Shown: positions 19,701 through 27,117 of the stretch, in pieces | Layout: every line of letters begins with the position of its first letter | How positions within the stretch are numbered: the first letter of the stretch is position 1 | Assembly (NCBI GenBank): GCA_910584545.1 | Contig: CAJUBC010000007.1 | Span: 1 to 60,120 of the forward strand | Length of the DNA: 60,120 bases | Origin: an uncultured Muribaculaceae bacterium | GTDB lineage: Bacteria; Bacteroidota; Bacteroidia; Bacteroidales; Muribaculaceae | Direction: 5' to 3' | Translations under genes and position numbers: made by a program | The notes under the pieces: model-generated | Told to the model about the DNA's origin: nothing | The model's input: the letters and a program-made list of their open reading frames with translations, nothing else | Database searches by the model: none

Positions 19701-20082
19701 CCTGAAAACGGTCTCTCACGAAACTGATGTTTTCTGTTCCCACACCATAAAAAACCAATTTGCCGTCGCCATGAAGCACGGCGACACCGGTCAGGTCATC
19801 TTCCATAAGACGGTTCCCCTGTCCATCCGTAAAATTATATCCTATGGTCCTGCCGCCGCGGCCGAACACTCCGACTTTCTCCGGATTGCTGAATCCGAGT
19901 TCACGAAGTTTGTCATAAGATATCTCATAAATACCGGTCTTGTCGACTGATATTCTTACCCAATGTCCCATTGCGAGACGGGAATCCCCGGAGAATTCGT
20001 AATCGAATGTGGAGCTTACTACTGCCGAAGCTCCGAGTGCCGATAAAACAACCGGTATCGCTATTAATGACTTTAGATTCAT
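16732..20082 (-). CDS. Second C25-family (gingipain/PorU-like) cysteine peptidase, exported
   Basis: A 1116-residue exported protein with the fold order of PorU: signal peptide (about 1-20), N-terminal beta domains, and a C25 catalytic domain around 410-790. The putative catalytic dyad is His649 in YYGHSCSS and Cys683 in FFAGCDLTMP, spaced as in C25 enzymes. C-terminal part has two beta-sandwich regions (about 870-1000 and 1020-1116). It is not the porU of the locus: the protein at 21350-24745 fits PorU better. Its C-terminus lacks the YDLNG-type sorting signature. Overlaps the FAH-like gene by 4 nt, so translation is probably coupled. Whether it is a peptidase, a second sortase or a PorU partner is unknown. 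Confidence 0.78.
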   Translation of the reverse strand: MNLKSLIAIPVVLSALGASAVVSSTFDYEFSGDSRLAMGHWVRISVDKTGIYEISYDKLRELGFSNPEKVGVFGRGGRTIGYNFTDGQGNRLMEDDLTGVAVLHGDGKLVFYGVGTENISFVRDRFQAAPMNIYTEKGHYMLGECDDISSMGSIPYNSQRTTSEMSVGLGYHYHEIDLHQNDDNTGQMFYGEDCLESSRHSWAAPMPFAVPGEKLEVSLATYIGGGSSSTPVTVTGNLNYNIAYGQGKMSGLASPLEVNVTGPGRYHFDSPANSMKVADLSGQANPVFNLQATNIVDAEVFAIDNCVITYGKSLAGVSSSRLSQETIRIAFPGGPDEQFSFPVPVGAEVYDVTVPESPMKVTVSGGKAYFPNDSRDHDFIVVNPERRYSVGDDAVAIQNQNLHAEMAQGCEFLIISTPEFIEEAREIAALHEKHDNIRVLVVDPQTIYNEFSWGNPDPMAYRALAKLLYQSSERKLKNVLLFGPVTGNLRGIGTVKKDCTQLIAYQQPLELPSTEIPFAIDFYGMMTDNIPAAKTMHDSKMEVGVGLLSVETPAEARRAVSKIKEYMEETDWAWMVNESFSYSCPGDSHSHDEQACKIHDVIQKHAGTHHDTRFRHTTVRVEEHGGDKSKKICREQMETGKLFVIYYGHSCSSFLTNELMFLNTADFTEIKNRNMFFHFFAGCDLTMPDAGKRGLGELAVLGNPRGAIGTVASTRTVWSNQNYELSSRFINAMFNVDGKKRTEVPTVGEVYAEAKTRNSNGNELCFIYVGDPAVKMPVSVVGADLKVSGGTAFRAGDVAVIEGRVKDFDDSVDENFNGDVVIKLARPEYREVVFTRESNGNVETIYQYYDDTMISAVRGEVRNGFFSIKVPLSGECDRYLSSKGKDQKLQVYVGFYDRARQLGGSAYTTLPMAMHDAPVDDTVERDVTDPDVKAEYDPWLDAVRVEVSDDVAIMPGIGAGSGTRLKIDGREIEVSVKERYNESALRNYTALVPAVNLAEGMHTMTVSATDAAGNTTPDVSFKFEKKLSSALRLSADSDVAIDGMSFSIEGYPDGEMLRFVVVDCYGNVKDGMNVSSGRFSWEKMMLPAGTYRACVRSESAKGSRLCSNWVEFSVID

Positions 20083-20696
20083 TTTACGTTTATGTCAAGT
20101 ATGTTGGAACTGTCTGCTGTCTTAACTGAAATATGGTCACCGGCCACGAGCCGGATACCTGAGGGTGATATATGCGGAAGTATTATGTCGCCCGTCTTTA
20201 TGGTACAGCCTCTGCTGATTTCCGATATAACCTCCTCTATATGCCGATATGATGAATCAAGCGACCATCTAATCTCTTTTCCTCCGGTTTTTATCACAAA
20301 TTCACCGCGATTTTCCTGTACCGGAATAAAACTTCCAAGCATGCAGCTCCCGTCGAAAGCCACAGCGGGAGTCCATGGCAATCCGCGGGTCACAGACTTC
20401 TCAAGCCTGTCGACGGCCACTACCGAGAAACCGAAAGTAATCTCATCGTAATATCTCGAAGCGAATCTGGAGGCGATACTCTTTCCGAGCTTGCAGATCT
20501 TTACAGCTACGGAAGGCAGCGCCACAAACCGCGTGTCGAAATCCGGCACGAAAAACGGATTTCCGCTCCGTATTATAGACGAATCGGGAATCTCATACCA
20601 GTTTCCCTGAAGGGAGTCCCGGTCCTGCATAAACAATGACTCGCCACTGTCCGGGAGGTATCCGGCATGATTGCCGAGAGCTGCAAATATCTTCAT
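20079..20696 (-). CDS. FAH (fumarylacetoacetate hydrolase)-like protein
   Basis: A 205-residue cytoplasmic-type protein (no signal peptide) that resembles the FAH superfamily by the block with LPSVAVKICKLGKSI, DEITFGFSVVAVD and GLPWTPAVAFDGSCMLG, corresponding to the FAH core and the KSFD metal site. Typical metal-binding glutamates of the family (ExE) are not clearly recognised, so activity is doubtful. It starts 3 nt after rex and overlaps the downstream C25 gene by 4 nt, making it part of the porU operon. Its substrate cannot be inferred. Confidence 0.55.
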   Translation of the reverse strand: MKIFAALGNHAGYLPDSGESLFMQDRDSLQGNWYEIPDSSIIRSGNPFFVPDFDTRFVALPSVAVKICKLGKSIASRFASRYYDEITFGFSVVAVDRLEKSVTRGLPWTPAVAFDGSCMLGSFIPVQENRGEFVIKTGGKEIRWSLDSSYRHIEEVISEISRGCTIKTGDIILPHISPSGIRLVAGDHISVKTADSSNILDINVK

Positions 20697-20699
20697 GTG

Positions 20700-21338
20700 T
20701 CAGAGTGTGTTCAATCTGTTGAATATCAATGCAAGATGTGCATAAATAGATGTATTCGCCATAACTATTCCTTCAGCCACCTTCACACGGTAAGGAGTGA
20801 AATTCCAGATGGCGCGGATTCCCGCTCCCACTGCAATATCGGCCGATTCCTGAGCGGATTCGACGGGAACCGTGAGAATGGCAATTTCCGCCGGCTCGCT
20901 CTCCATCCTCGTATAGATGTCGTCGATATGCAGAATCGGAACTCCATATTCGTCCCGGCCCAGACGGGAGGGATCCACATCGAATCCCGCTACAATCTCA
21001 AGTCCGTAGTTGGCAAGTCCGGAGTCCTGTATCAATGCAGTTCCGAGACTGCCTGCCCCTATCACGTATGCCTTATGCCTATGTGAGAACCCGAGGAAAT
21101 CCTCAAGCGCCGACGAGAGAGCCTTGACCTCATATCCGATTCTCGTCTTTCCCTTGAGATTGAGGAATGAGAGATCCTTGGCAATCTGGGAGGCATCGAC
21201 GCTCAACGCCTTGGATATGTTGGTGGAAGACACGAACTCCACACTGCGCCTTTTCAGTATATCTATATAAGCGAGATACCATGGCAGACGTCGAAGTGTC
21301 GGCTCCGGGAGGATTGGGGTATTGCCTGAGTGGTTCAT
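20700..21338 (-). CDS. rex: Redox-sensing transcriptional repressor Rex
   Basis: NADH/NAD+-sensing repressor of fermentation and anaerobic energy genes. 212 residues from the ATG at 21338 (MNHSGNTPILPEPTLRRL), 11 nt after the porU stop; upstream in-frame residues would overlap porU. Winged-helix N-terminus with PTLRRLPWYLAYI and DASQIAKDLSFL, then a Rossmann domain with GAGSLGTAL at about 94-102. It is embedded between T9SS genes, so a redox signal might affect the locus if it autoregulates, but no Rex operator was located. Confidence 0.92.
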   Translation of the reverse strand: MNHSGNTPILPEPTLRRLPWYLAYIDILKRRSVEFVSSTNISKALSVDASQIAKDLSFLNLKGKTRIGYEVKALSSALEDFLGFSHRHKAYVIGAGSLGTALIQDSGLANYGLEIVAGFDVDPSRLGRDEYGVPILHIDDIYTRMESEPAEIAILTVPVESAQESADIAVGAGIRAIWNFTPYRVKVAEGIVMANTSIYAHLALIFNRLNTL

Positions 21339-21349
21339 TTCTATAGCAG

Positions 21350-24300
21350 TCACTGGGCCGTAACGGCAAGTTTCTTCGATTTTGATGAATATGTGCCTTC
21401 GGGAGTCTCTACGACGGCACGATAAATATAAATGCCGCGCGGTACTCTGAGTCCGGACGAATCCTTTAGATCCCATTGCTTCGAAATCCTACTGGAGGCA
21501 TCGGTACTTGTCGAGGATTCATCCCCCCACATTTTCTTGCCGTTGAGGTCATACACCCCTATAGATGTACCGAGCACCGTATTTGGACGATCCACCTCAA
21601 TAGTGAATACAACGCTGGTAGAGGCCGGGTTGCAATCTGTGTATATATCGTATATCACCGGATCCGAAGCAGCCGCCACCTGAAAGTCGATCTGAGCCTT
21701 GGAGCTGTTGTTGGCGTTATCCCATACAGTCAGTTCCAAAGAGTGGTTACCCGGGGTTATGTCCGATAGGGGGTAAGCAATCACTCCGGCACCGGGAGTC
21801 TCAGGATCAGACTCGAAGTAGCCGGCGATATCGGCAAATGTCTTGGAGCCGTCAAGTGTCAGCGACATCTTGTGGCCGATTCCGGCATCCGAAAGATTGA
21901 TTCCTGACGCATCGCTGACGCGGGCTATGACGAGAGAATTTGCATTCACCACACCTCCGCTCTCAAATCGCTCGTTGTTAAGATAGAAATATTCCACCTT
22001 TGGTCCGACCGTATCGGTCATCACGTCATGCTCAATCCCGTAGACATAGAACTTCTCCGTCTCCCCGTTCGCCTCTTTCCCGCGACCGTCCCAAGCGTAT
22101 GCCACTATCCGCGCCGGAGAATAATTGTTCTCTATCTCCGGAGGCATCTGTACAGTCGCTTTCCATCTGCCCTCTGAGGCCTTTATTGAAGTGGCGGCAA
22201 GACGCGTCTTGCGGTCGTTGTACATTTTCTGTACTCCGTCATCACCGTTGCCGTAGGTAGTGATTACCCGTTCAGCATCGTATACCTGCAGATTGACTGT
22301 GCCATCGAATGCCGTATCGACGTCTCCATCCCGAGTCCTCACAACTCCCTCAATCTCCAGTTTGCCGAGAGCCTTCACCTCCGGCACAGCTTCTGCGGAT
22401 TCAAGTTCAGTACCGTTTATCCTTTCGATATCCACTGAATAAGACGGCGAAGGAATGCGTATGGCGGGATCCCCCATAAAACAATATCTGAGTTTGTTGT
22501 CATCACCTGAAAACAGATTTTTCCCTTCACGGTAGATATCGCCGAAGCGGAGCGGCAAACCATCTGTTCCTCTTGCGAAGAATCTGCTCGATGTGTATTG
22601 ATTAAGGGTTCCATTCTGAGCAATGTAAACTGATCGGCTCGGCACTATCATTCCAATTACGCCGGCATGAGGATTAAGCATAATCCTTTCAGCTCCGGAC
22701 ACTTCCTGAGTGTCCCAGCAATTGAAACGGCATGTGGCAGCATAAATGAAGGTCAGGTTTCGATTGGTCATGCCGATTATGTCAGGCCATTCCCACAGAT
22801 GTTCATGAGACCAGCTGGTTGTAGATCCATGACCGATATAGTTAGTAAGAATAACTCCGTCGTTATAGTTACGAAGCATTCTTTCCGTGGCTTTCGGATA
22901 TGCGGCACCTACACTTGTGTATTCCAGCGGATATGAGTCCAGATAGAGTTTGTCGTACAGGAAATTCTTTCCGTTGCCTGACGACCTCATACTGTTGTAA
23001 GCGGTTTCTGCCTGCTCAAGATGGGTTCCCAGATCGCCGTCATCGGCTATTATCATCACCTTGTTCCGCCACGGTCCGTAATTTGGATTCTTGACATATT
23101 TCTCGATTTTCGACGCCATGGCGAGAGACTCCGCCGATGTCTTGACGGGAAGGCGTCCTATGGCGACATTGATCTTCGCCTTACTGAGTGAAAACCGACC
23201 CGAAACCTCATCATCGAGCATTCCGATATAGTCATCGTTGGAGTAAGACTTAGTTTCCGTCTCTCCTGTCGGGGACTGCCATATCAGCAACGGAGAATAA
23301 CCGCATTCCAGGGTTTCCTGCAACAGATGCCGCGGATCGAAGGTAGGCTTACCCATAAGAAGACAGTATTTCAGACGCTCGCCACCCTCGCGATCATACC
23401 ACATCTTCATCATTCGGCGGAACGCGCTGAAATCAGCTCGACCTCCGGAAAACTCATTGTAGATATCGTCGGCAAGGAGAACATGTACTGTCATACCGTC
23501 CACATCCCTGTGTAATTGCGCTATCCTTTCGGAACCTTCGCGGAAATCAGGAAGCGTTATGACGACCATATCCGGCACAGGCAGCGAATGCAGGTCTTGG
23601 TTGGCGATACCGCTGCCCGCCTCTGCCTCTATTGAGATTGACTCCGGATTGAAGGCGATATACTCGCGATAGCCCTTCGGGGCGACAAAAGCGGCCTCCG
23701 TTCCGTTCAGACGACTTTCCACCCGCATCGGAGCAAAGCGATTCGTCACATCCCAGATCTGCGTAGTTGCAGAGCATCCCTTCACCCGTACCTCCTCGCT
23801 GCCGGAATATGTATCGAAGAAATAGAGTTGACCGTCGCGAAGAGACAGATTGCGCTCGTAGAACACCTCTATATAGTCAAGTCCAGCATGGAACAGCGCT
23901 CCGGAATAGCTGTAGTCGAGCTTGATGTCGAGCTTCTCTCCACAACCCTCTATTTTCTTGGATGTCGAGGTCAGGAACATGAACTGATCCTTACCGGCAG
24001 CTTTCATCTTATCGTTTTCGGCGGACGGGAGCCGTTTTCTGTTGGCGGAAACCACAATGGAGGATTCGCCGTTGGTCGTATGCGCTCCGAAACGGATATT
24101 GGCCACTGCATCGCCCGTGGCATTGTCAGGAAGTGTGAACGAGAATGTCTGCGACTTATTTGACCTGAAGTCCTCTCCGAGGAAAATACGTCCTGATTCG
24201 CCAGGATTATATAAATCCCGTTCATGTACGACACGTTCGGTGAAAGTATCCGCGATGGAGGAAGCCGATGTCGGAAGCTCCGCACGAGTCATATCCAAAG

Positions 24301-24745
24301 CCGGACCTCCTTCTCCTACTATATAGCAGTTCAGTCGTGTATAGGGATTTACCTCATGCTCGTAGGGTCGCGTATCATTGCTGCCGACAGTCCATGTATT
24401 CAGGTCCACGGCAAAGAACACAACTCCTTTCGCGGTAACCATCGAGGGGAGCTGAGGCAAGTCGTCGGGAATAGATTCTGATAAAATTTCAGGCACCATT
24501 CTGCCGCCGAATCCATATACCCTTACTTTGGAAGGATCTTCGAATCCGAGCTTGCGCAATGTCGCCGTAGAAATGAGCCTCATTCCGTTACCCTCGGTTA
24601 TCACCTTGGCCCACTTCCCGGAGGAAAGCAGCGAGGAGGATGCATAATATTCGGGGGAGAGAGCGTGAGCCACGACAGTAACGGCCATCAACATGACCGC
24701 CACCAGCACCAGACGTCCTGAAAAATTGAATCGTTTCAAATCCAT
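21350..24745 (-). CDS. porU: T9SS sortase PorU (C25 cysteine peptidase)
   Basis: Cell-surface signal peptidase of T9SS that removes cargo C-terminal domains and attaches cargo to anionic LPS. 1131 residues from ATG at 24745 (MDLKRFNFSGRLVLV), giving a signal peptide of about 29 residues; an ATG nine codons upstream is less suitable. C25 catalytic residues His639 in NYIGHGSTT and Cys672 in AATCRFNCWD. The end shows a T9SS-type A fold (GVYDLNGKKMW and GIYIYRAVVETPEG), as in P. gingivalis PorU, which keeps its own tail. Starts 84 nt after the GH25 gene; no typical promoter was identified in that gap. Confidence 0.88.
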   Translation of the reverse strand: MDLKRFNFSGRLVLVAVMLMAVTVVAHALSPEYYASSSLLSSGKWAKVITEGNGMRLISTATLRKLGFEDPSKVRVYGFGGRMVPEILSESIPDDLPQLPSMVTAKGVVFFAVDLNTWTVGSNDTRPYEHEVNPYTRLNCYIVGEGGPALDMTRAELPTSASSIADTFTERVVHERDLYNPGESGRIFLGEDFRSNKSQTFSFTLPDNATGDAVANIRFGAHTTNGESSIVVSANRKRLPSAENDKMKAAGKDQFMFLTSTSKKIEGCGEKLDIKLDYSYSGALFHAGLDYIEVFYERNLSLRDGQLYFFDTYSGSEEVRVKGCSATTQIWDVTNRFAPMRVESRLNGTEAAFVAPKGYREYIAFNPESISIEAEAGSGIANQDLHSLPVPDMVVITLPDFREGSERIAQLHRDVDGMTVHVLLADDIYNEFSGGRADFSAFRRMMKMWYDREGGERLKYCLLMGKPTFDPRHLLQETLECGYSPLLIWQSPTGETETKSYSNDDYIGMLDDEVSGRFSLSKAKINVAIGRLPVKTSAESLAMASKIEKYVKNPNYGPWRNKVMIIADDGDLGTHLEQAETAYNSMRSSGNGKNFLYDKLYLDSYPLEYTSVGAAYPKATERMLRNYNDGVILTNYIGHGSTTSWSHEHLWEWPDIIGMTNRNLTFIYAATCRFNCWDTQEVSGAERIMLNPHAGVIGMIVPSRSVYIAQNGTLNQYTSSRFFARGTDGLPLRFGDIYREGKNLFSGDDNKLRYCFMGDPAIRIPSPSYSVDIERINGTELESAEAVPEVKALGKLEIEGVVRTRDGDVDTAFDGTVNLQVYDAERVITTYGNGDDGVQKMYNDRKTRLAATSIKASEGRWKATVQMPPEIENNYSPARIVAYAWDGRGKEANGETEKFYVYGIEHDVMTDTVGPKVEYFYLNNERFESGGVVNANSLVIARVSDASGINLSDAGIGHKMSLTLDGSKTFADIAGYFESDPETPGAGVIAYPLSDITPGNHSLELTVWDNANNSSKAQIDFQVAAASDPVIYDIYTDCNPASTSVVFTIEVDRPNTVLGTSIGVYDLNGKKMWGDESSTSTDASSRISKQWDLKDSSGLRVPRGIYIYRAVVETPEGTYSSKSKKLAVTAQ

Positions 24746-24829
24746 AAATATGATGGTCAATCCGCGATACACGGATTTTCATTACTCTTTAATCTTTAAT
24801 ACTGTATAGAAACGGAAAATGATACCCTT

Positions 24830-25594
24830 TTATTTTGATACCGTTTCCGTTCGCAAAGGATAAGCCACTCCGGGCACCGGACGATTCCATAACGAATCCC
24901 ACTGCTCACGCGATCCGCAGAACGCGTTCATGTCTACATCACCGCGGATTCCCTTTACTTTCGCATGATGGTCATACTGCCAATACGACCAGTCATCACC
25001 CACCGCGTCGTCGGTGAAGGAGCATATCCACATCGGAAAACCTCTGAAATTTTCAGACAGATATTTGACATACCCGTCTTTATTGGTATAAAACGTCACT
25101 CGGTAGCCGCGTAGGTTAAGGTATTCGGTCATGGTCTGCAACCGCTGAATCACGCTGTCGTTGTCGGTTTCCGGATTCCCGTGTTCCTCTACATCCACCG
25201 CTATTCCCAGTTCAAGGCGACGTCCGCTCACTGCCCGCAGGAGATTCATGGCCTGTTCCACTCCGCCCCGGTCAAATCGAAAAAAATGATAAGCTCCTGT
25301 CTTGAGGCCGGCATGCTGGGCTTTCTGGTAGTTGAGTGCGAAATTGGCATCACGGAAGTCACTTCCCTCCGATGCCTTTATCCAGATGAATTCCACGCCA
25401 TCCTTGGCAGCCGCATCAAGATTCATCATGCCGTTGTGCGACGATACATCGATTCCCCTCACAGGGAACTGCTCGGGATCCACGTACGGCGGATCAGTCA
25501 CATATTGCCTCCATGCCCACCATATCGCCGTGAATAACAGCGAGGTAACTATAAGAAACCAGACAGAAACCAATATGTCTTTACGTGGTCGCAT
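24830..25594 (-). CDS. GH25 family lysozyme-like muramidase
   Basis: Glycoside hydrolase family 25 muramidases cut peptidoglycan between MurNAc and GlcNAc. 254 residues with an N-terminal membrane anchor or signal (about residues 10-28, after basic MRPRKD) and a beta/alpha barrel. Active-site motifs: GIDVSSHNG with Asp49, and IAVDVEEHG with Asp134 and Glu136; YTNKDGY and WQYDHHAKVKGI also fit. The anchor suggests action on the periplasmic face. A TAAATTTG -7 box ends only four bases upstream of the ATG. Confidence 0.9.
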   Translation of the reverse strand: MRPRKDILVSVWFLIVTSLLFTAIWWAWRQYVTDPPYVDPEQFPVRGIDVSSHNGMMNLDAAAKDGVEFIWIKASEGSDFRDANFALNYQKAQHAGLKTGAYHFFRFDRGGVEQAMNLLRAVSGRRLELGIAVDVEEHGNPETDNDSVIQRLQTMTEYLNLRGYRVTFYTNKDGYVKYLSENFRGFPMWICSFTDDAVGDDWSYWQYDHHAKVKGIRGDVDMNAFCGSREQWDSLWNRPVPGVAYPLRTETVSK

Positions 25595-25598
25595 AGTG

Positions 25599-25606
25599 CA
25601 AATTTA
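25599..25606 (-). promoter_or_regulatory. -7 box of the GH25 gene
   Basis: On the minus strand the sequence is TAAATTTG, ending four bases before the ATG at 25594. No TTTG -33 element is present at 19-20 nt. If used, the mRNA would be leaderless or nearly so. Confidence 0.45.
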
Positions 25607-25659
25607 CTAAATTTCCCTTATTTTTTGCTATCCCTCGGCAACAAATAACATTTTTTTGC

Positions 25660-25667
25660 TAAATTTG
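25660..25667 (+). promoter_or_regulatory. -7 box of the hpt promoter
   Basis: TAAATTTG on the + strand, giving a leader of roughly 80 nt to the hpt ATG. The -33 element is not evident. The intergenic region also holds the GH25 -7 box on the other strand, so this is a divergent promoter region. Confidence 0.45.
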
Positions 25668-25755
25668 CATAACAATTTCATCTGACGTTTCCGGGCGCTC
25701 CATCGTCTGGGAACCACGATTAATGGAACCTGATTAAAAACCATTCATATTGATT

Positions 25756-26301
25756 ATGGATAATAAAGTCACAGTCGACGGTCTTACATTCGTGCCGTAT
25801 CTTACAAGCGCTGAAATAAACAGAGAAGTAAAGAGAGTGGCCTCAGAGCTTCGGGAGGACCTGCAAGGCAAAAATCCACTTTTTCTGTGTGTTCTCAACG
25901 GCGCGTTCATCTTCGCCGCCGACTTGTTCCGCGAAGTAGGCCTCAACAACGCCCGCATCAATTTTGTGAAGTATTCAAGTTATGAAGGAACTTCCTCCAC
26001 AGGGAAGGTGAAGGAAATAATGGGGCTCACCGAGGATATCGAGGGTATGGATGTAGTCATAGTGGAAGACATAGTGGACACCGGCCTTACGGCCTCGATG
26101 ATGGTGGCCGACCTGAAGAAGCGCAATCCGCGCTCAATACGCTTCGTAACGCTCCTGCATAAGCCCGAAAGCTCCAAGACCGGTTTCGTACCCGATTATG
26201 TGGCGTTCTCCATCCCGCCGAAGTTCATCATCGGCTATGGTCTCGATCTCGACGGGAAAGTACGCAATCTCAAGGATATATATGTAATTGACGAGGAATG
26301 A
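25756..26301 (+). CDS. hpt: Hypoxanthine phosphoribosyltransferase
   Basis: Purine salvage enzyme forming IMP or GMP from hypoxanthine or guanine and PRPP. 181 residues from ATG 25756 (MDNKVTVDGLTFVPYL). The PRPP-binding motif VVIVEDIVDTGLTASM and the KYSSYEGTSS loop are conserved, and the C-terminal part PDYVAFSIPPKFIIGYGLDLDG is the usual purine-binding block. A TTG start two codons earlier is possible but weaker. adk follows after a 125-nt gap that contains an imperfect hairpin. Confidence 0.94.
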   Translation: MDNKVTVDGLTFVPYLTSAEINREVKRVASELREDLQGKNPLFLCVLNGAFIFAADLFREVGLNNARINFVKYSSYEGTSSTGKVKEIMGLTEDIEGMDVVIVEDIVDTGLTASMMVADLKKRNPRSIRFVTLLHKPESSKTGFVPDYVAFSIPPKFIIGYGLDLDGKVRNLKDIYVIDEE

Positions 26302-26332
26302 ACCTCTGCGTGTCACAACTTGTTCCGAAAAA

Positions 26333-26373
26333 GAGGATACACTGTGTACATCACAAAGACACACTGTGTCCTC
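26333..26373. other. Imperfect hairpin between hpt and adk
   Basis: Arms GAGGATACACTGTGT and ACACACTGTGTCCTC pair at 13 Watson-Crick positions, one wobble and one mismatch around an 11-nt loop. No T-run follows on the + strand, so it is either an inefficient terminator or an RNA processing site. Confidence 0.4.
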
Positions 26374-26426
26374 TATATAGACATTCACATAGACATCAGA
26401 CAATCAGATAACCCGATAGGAATATT

Positions 26427-27026
26427 ATGAACATAGCTATTTTCGGAGCCCCCGGAAGCGGCAAAGGCACACAAAGCGCCAAACTGATAGACGAGTACGG
26501 TCTTTACCACATCTCGACAGGCGAGCTCCTCCGCGACCACATCAAGCGCGGCACCGAACTGGGTCGTACCGCCAACGAATTCATTTCCAAAGGTCAGCTC
26601 ATACCTGATGACCTTATGATCCGCATCCTCGATGACGTGCTCGACAGCGAGGCCGCTGCGAAAAACGGCGTGGTGCTTGACGGATTCCCCCGTACAATCG
26701 CCCAGGCTGAGGCTCTCAACGAACTGTTCCGCAAGCGCGGAACAGAACTCCATGCGGTAATCGGCCTTGAGGTACCCGAGGATGAACTCGTGGAGCGCAT
26801 GATCAAGCGAGGCAAGGAGACAGGTCGTGCCGACGATAACATCGACACGATCAAGAACCGTCTCGATGTCTACCATAAACAGACGATGCCGCTGCGCGAT
26901 TATTACAAGAAGGAGAAAAAGTATATCCAGGTTAACGGCAGCGGCATAGTCGATGAGATCTTCGACAATATAGCCGAAGGCCTCGAGAAAGCCACCGGAG
27001 TGAAACGCCGCACAAAGAAGAGATAA
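26427..27026 (+). CDS. adk: Adenylate kinase
   Basis: Catalyses 2 ADP to ATP + AMP. 199 residues; P-loop GAPGSGKGTQ at 7-16, AMP site HISTGELLRDH, DGFPRTIAQAEAL, and the LID-type region RGKETGRADDN. There is no zinc-finger LID, so it is the short form. Slightly longer than the usual ~190 because of a basic C-terminal end (VKRRTKKR). Second gene of the likely hpt-adk pair. Confidence 0.96.
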   Translation: MNIAIFGAPGSGKGTQSAKLIDEYGLYHISTGELLRDHIKRGTELGRTANEFISKGQLIPDDLMIRILDDVLDSEAAAKNGVVLDGFPRTIAQAEALNELFRKRGTELHAVIGLEVPEDELVERMIKRGKETGRADDNIDTIKNRLDVYHKQTMPLRDYYKKEKKYIQVNGSGIVDEIFDNIAEGLEKATGVKRRTKKR

Positions 27027-27081
27027 TCCAAGCCTTGCCGTCTACTATACGGCAATACGAAGGTGATTTGGAACGTTATTC

Positions 27082-27112
27082 AAGAGCACCGGGATAGACT
27101 CCCGATGCTCTT
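27082..27112 (+). terminator. Hairpin directly before the porE-like start
   Basis: AAGAGCACCGGGA pairs with TCCCGATGCTCTT around a 5-nt loop, with one mismatch. It could terminate adk transcription, but the following T-run is short (TTTGCTT) and runs into the next ATG at 27118. It would cover the ribosome-binding region of the downstream gene, so it may instead regulate its translation. Confidence 0.5.
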
Positions 27113-27117
27113 TGCTT

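Noticed and set aside
16732..20082. Calling the 1116-residue C25 protein PorU
   Set aside because: The protein at 21350-24745 has the PorU length, catalytic context and the characteristic C-terminal fold; the 1116-residue protein lacks the tail.
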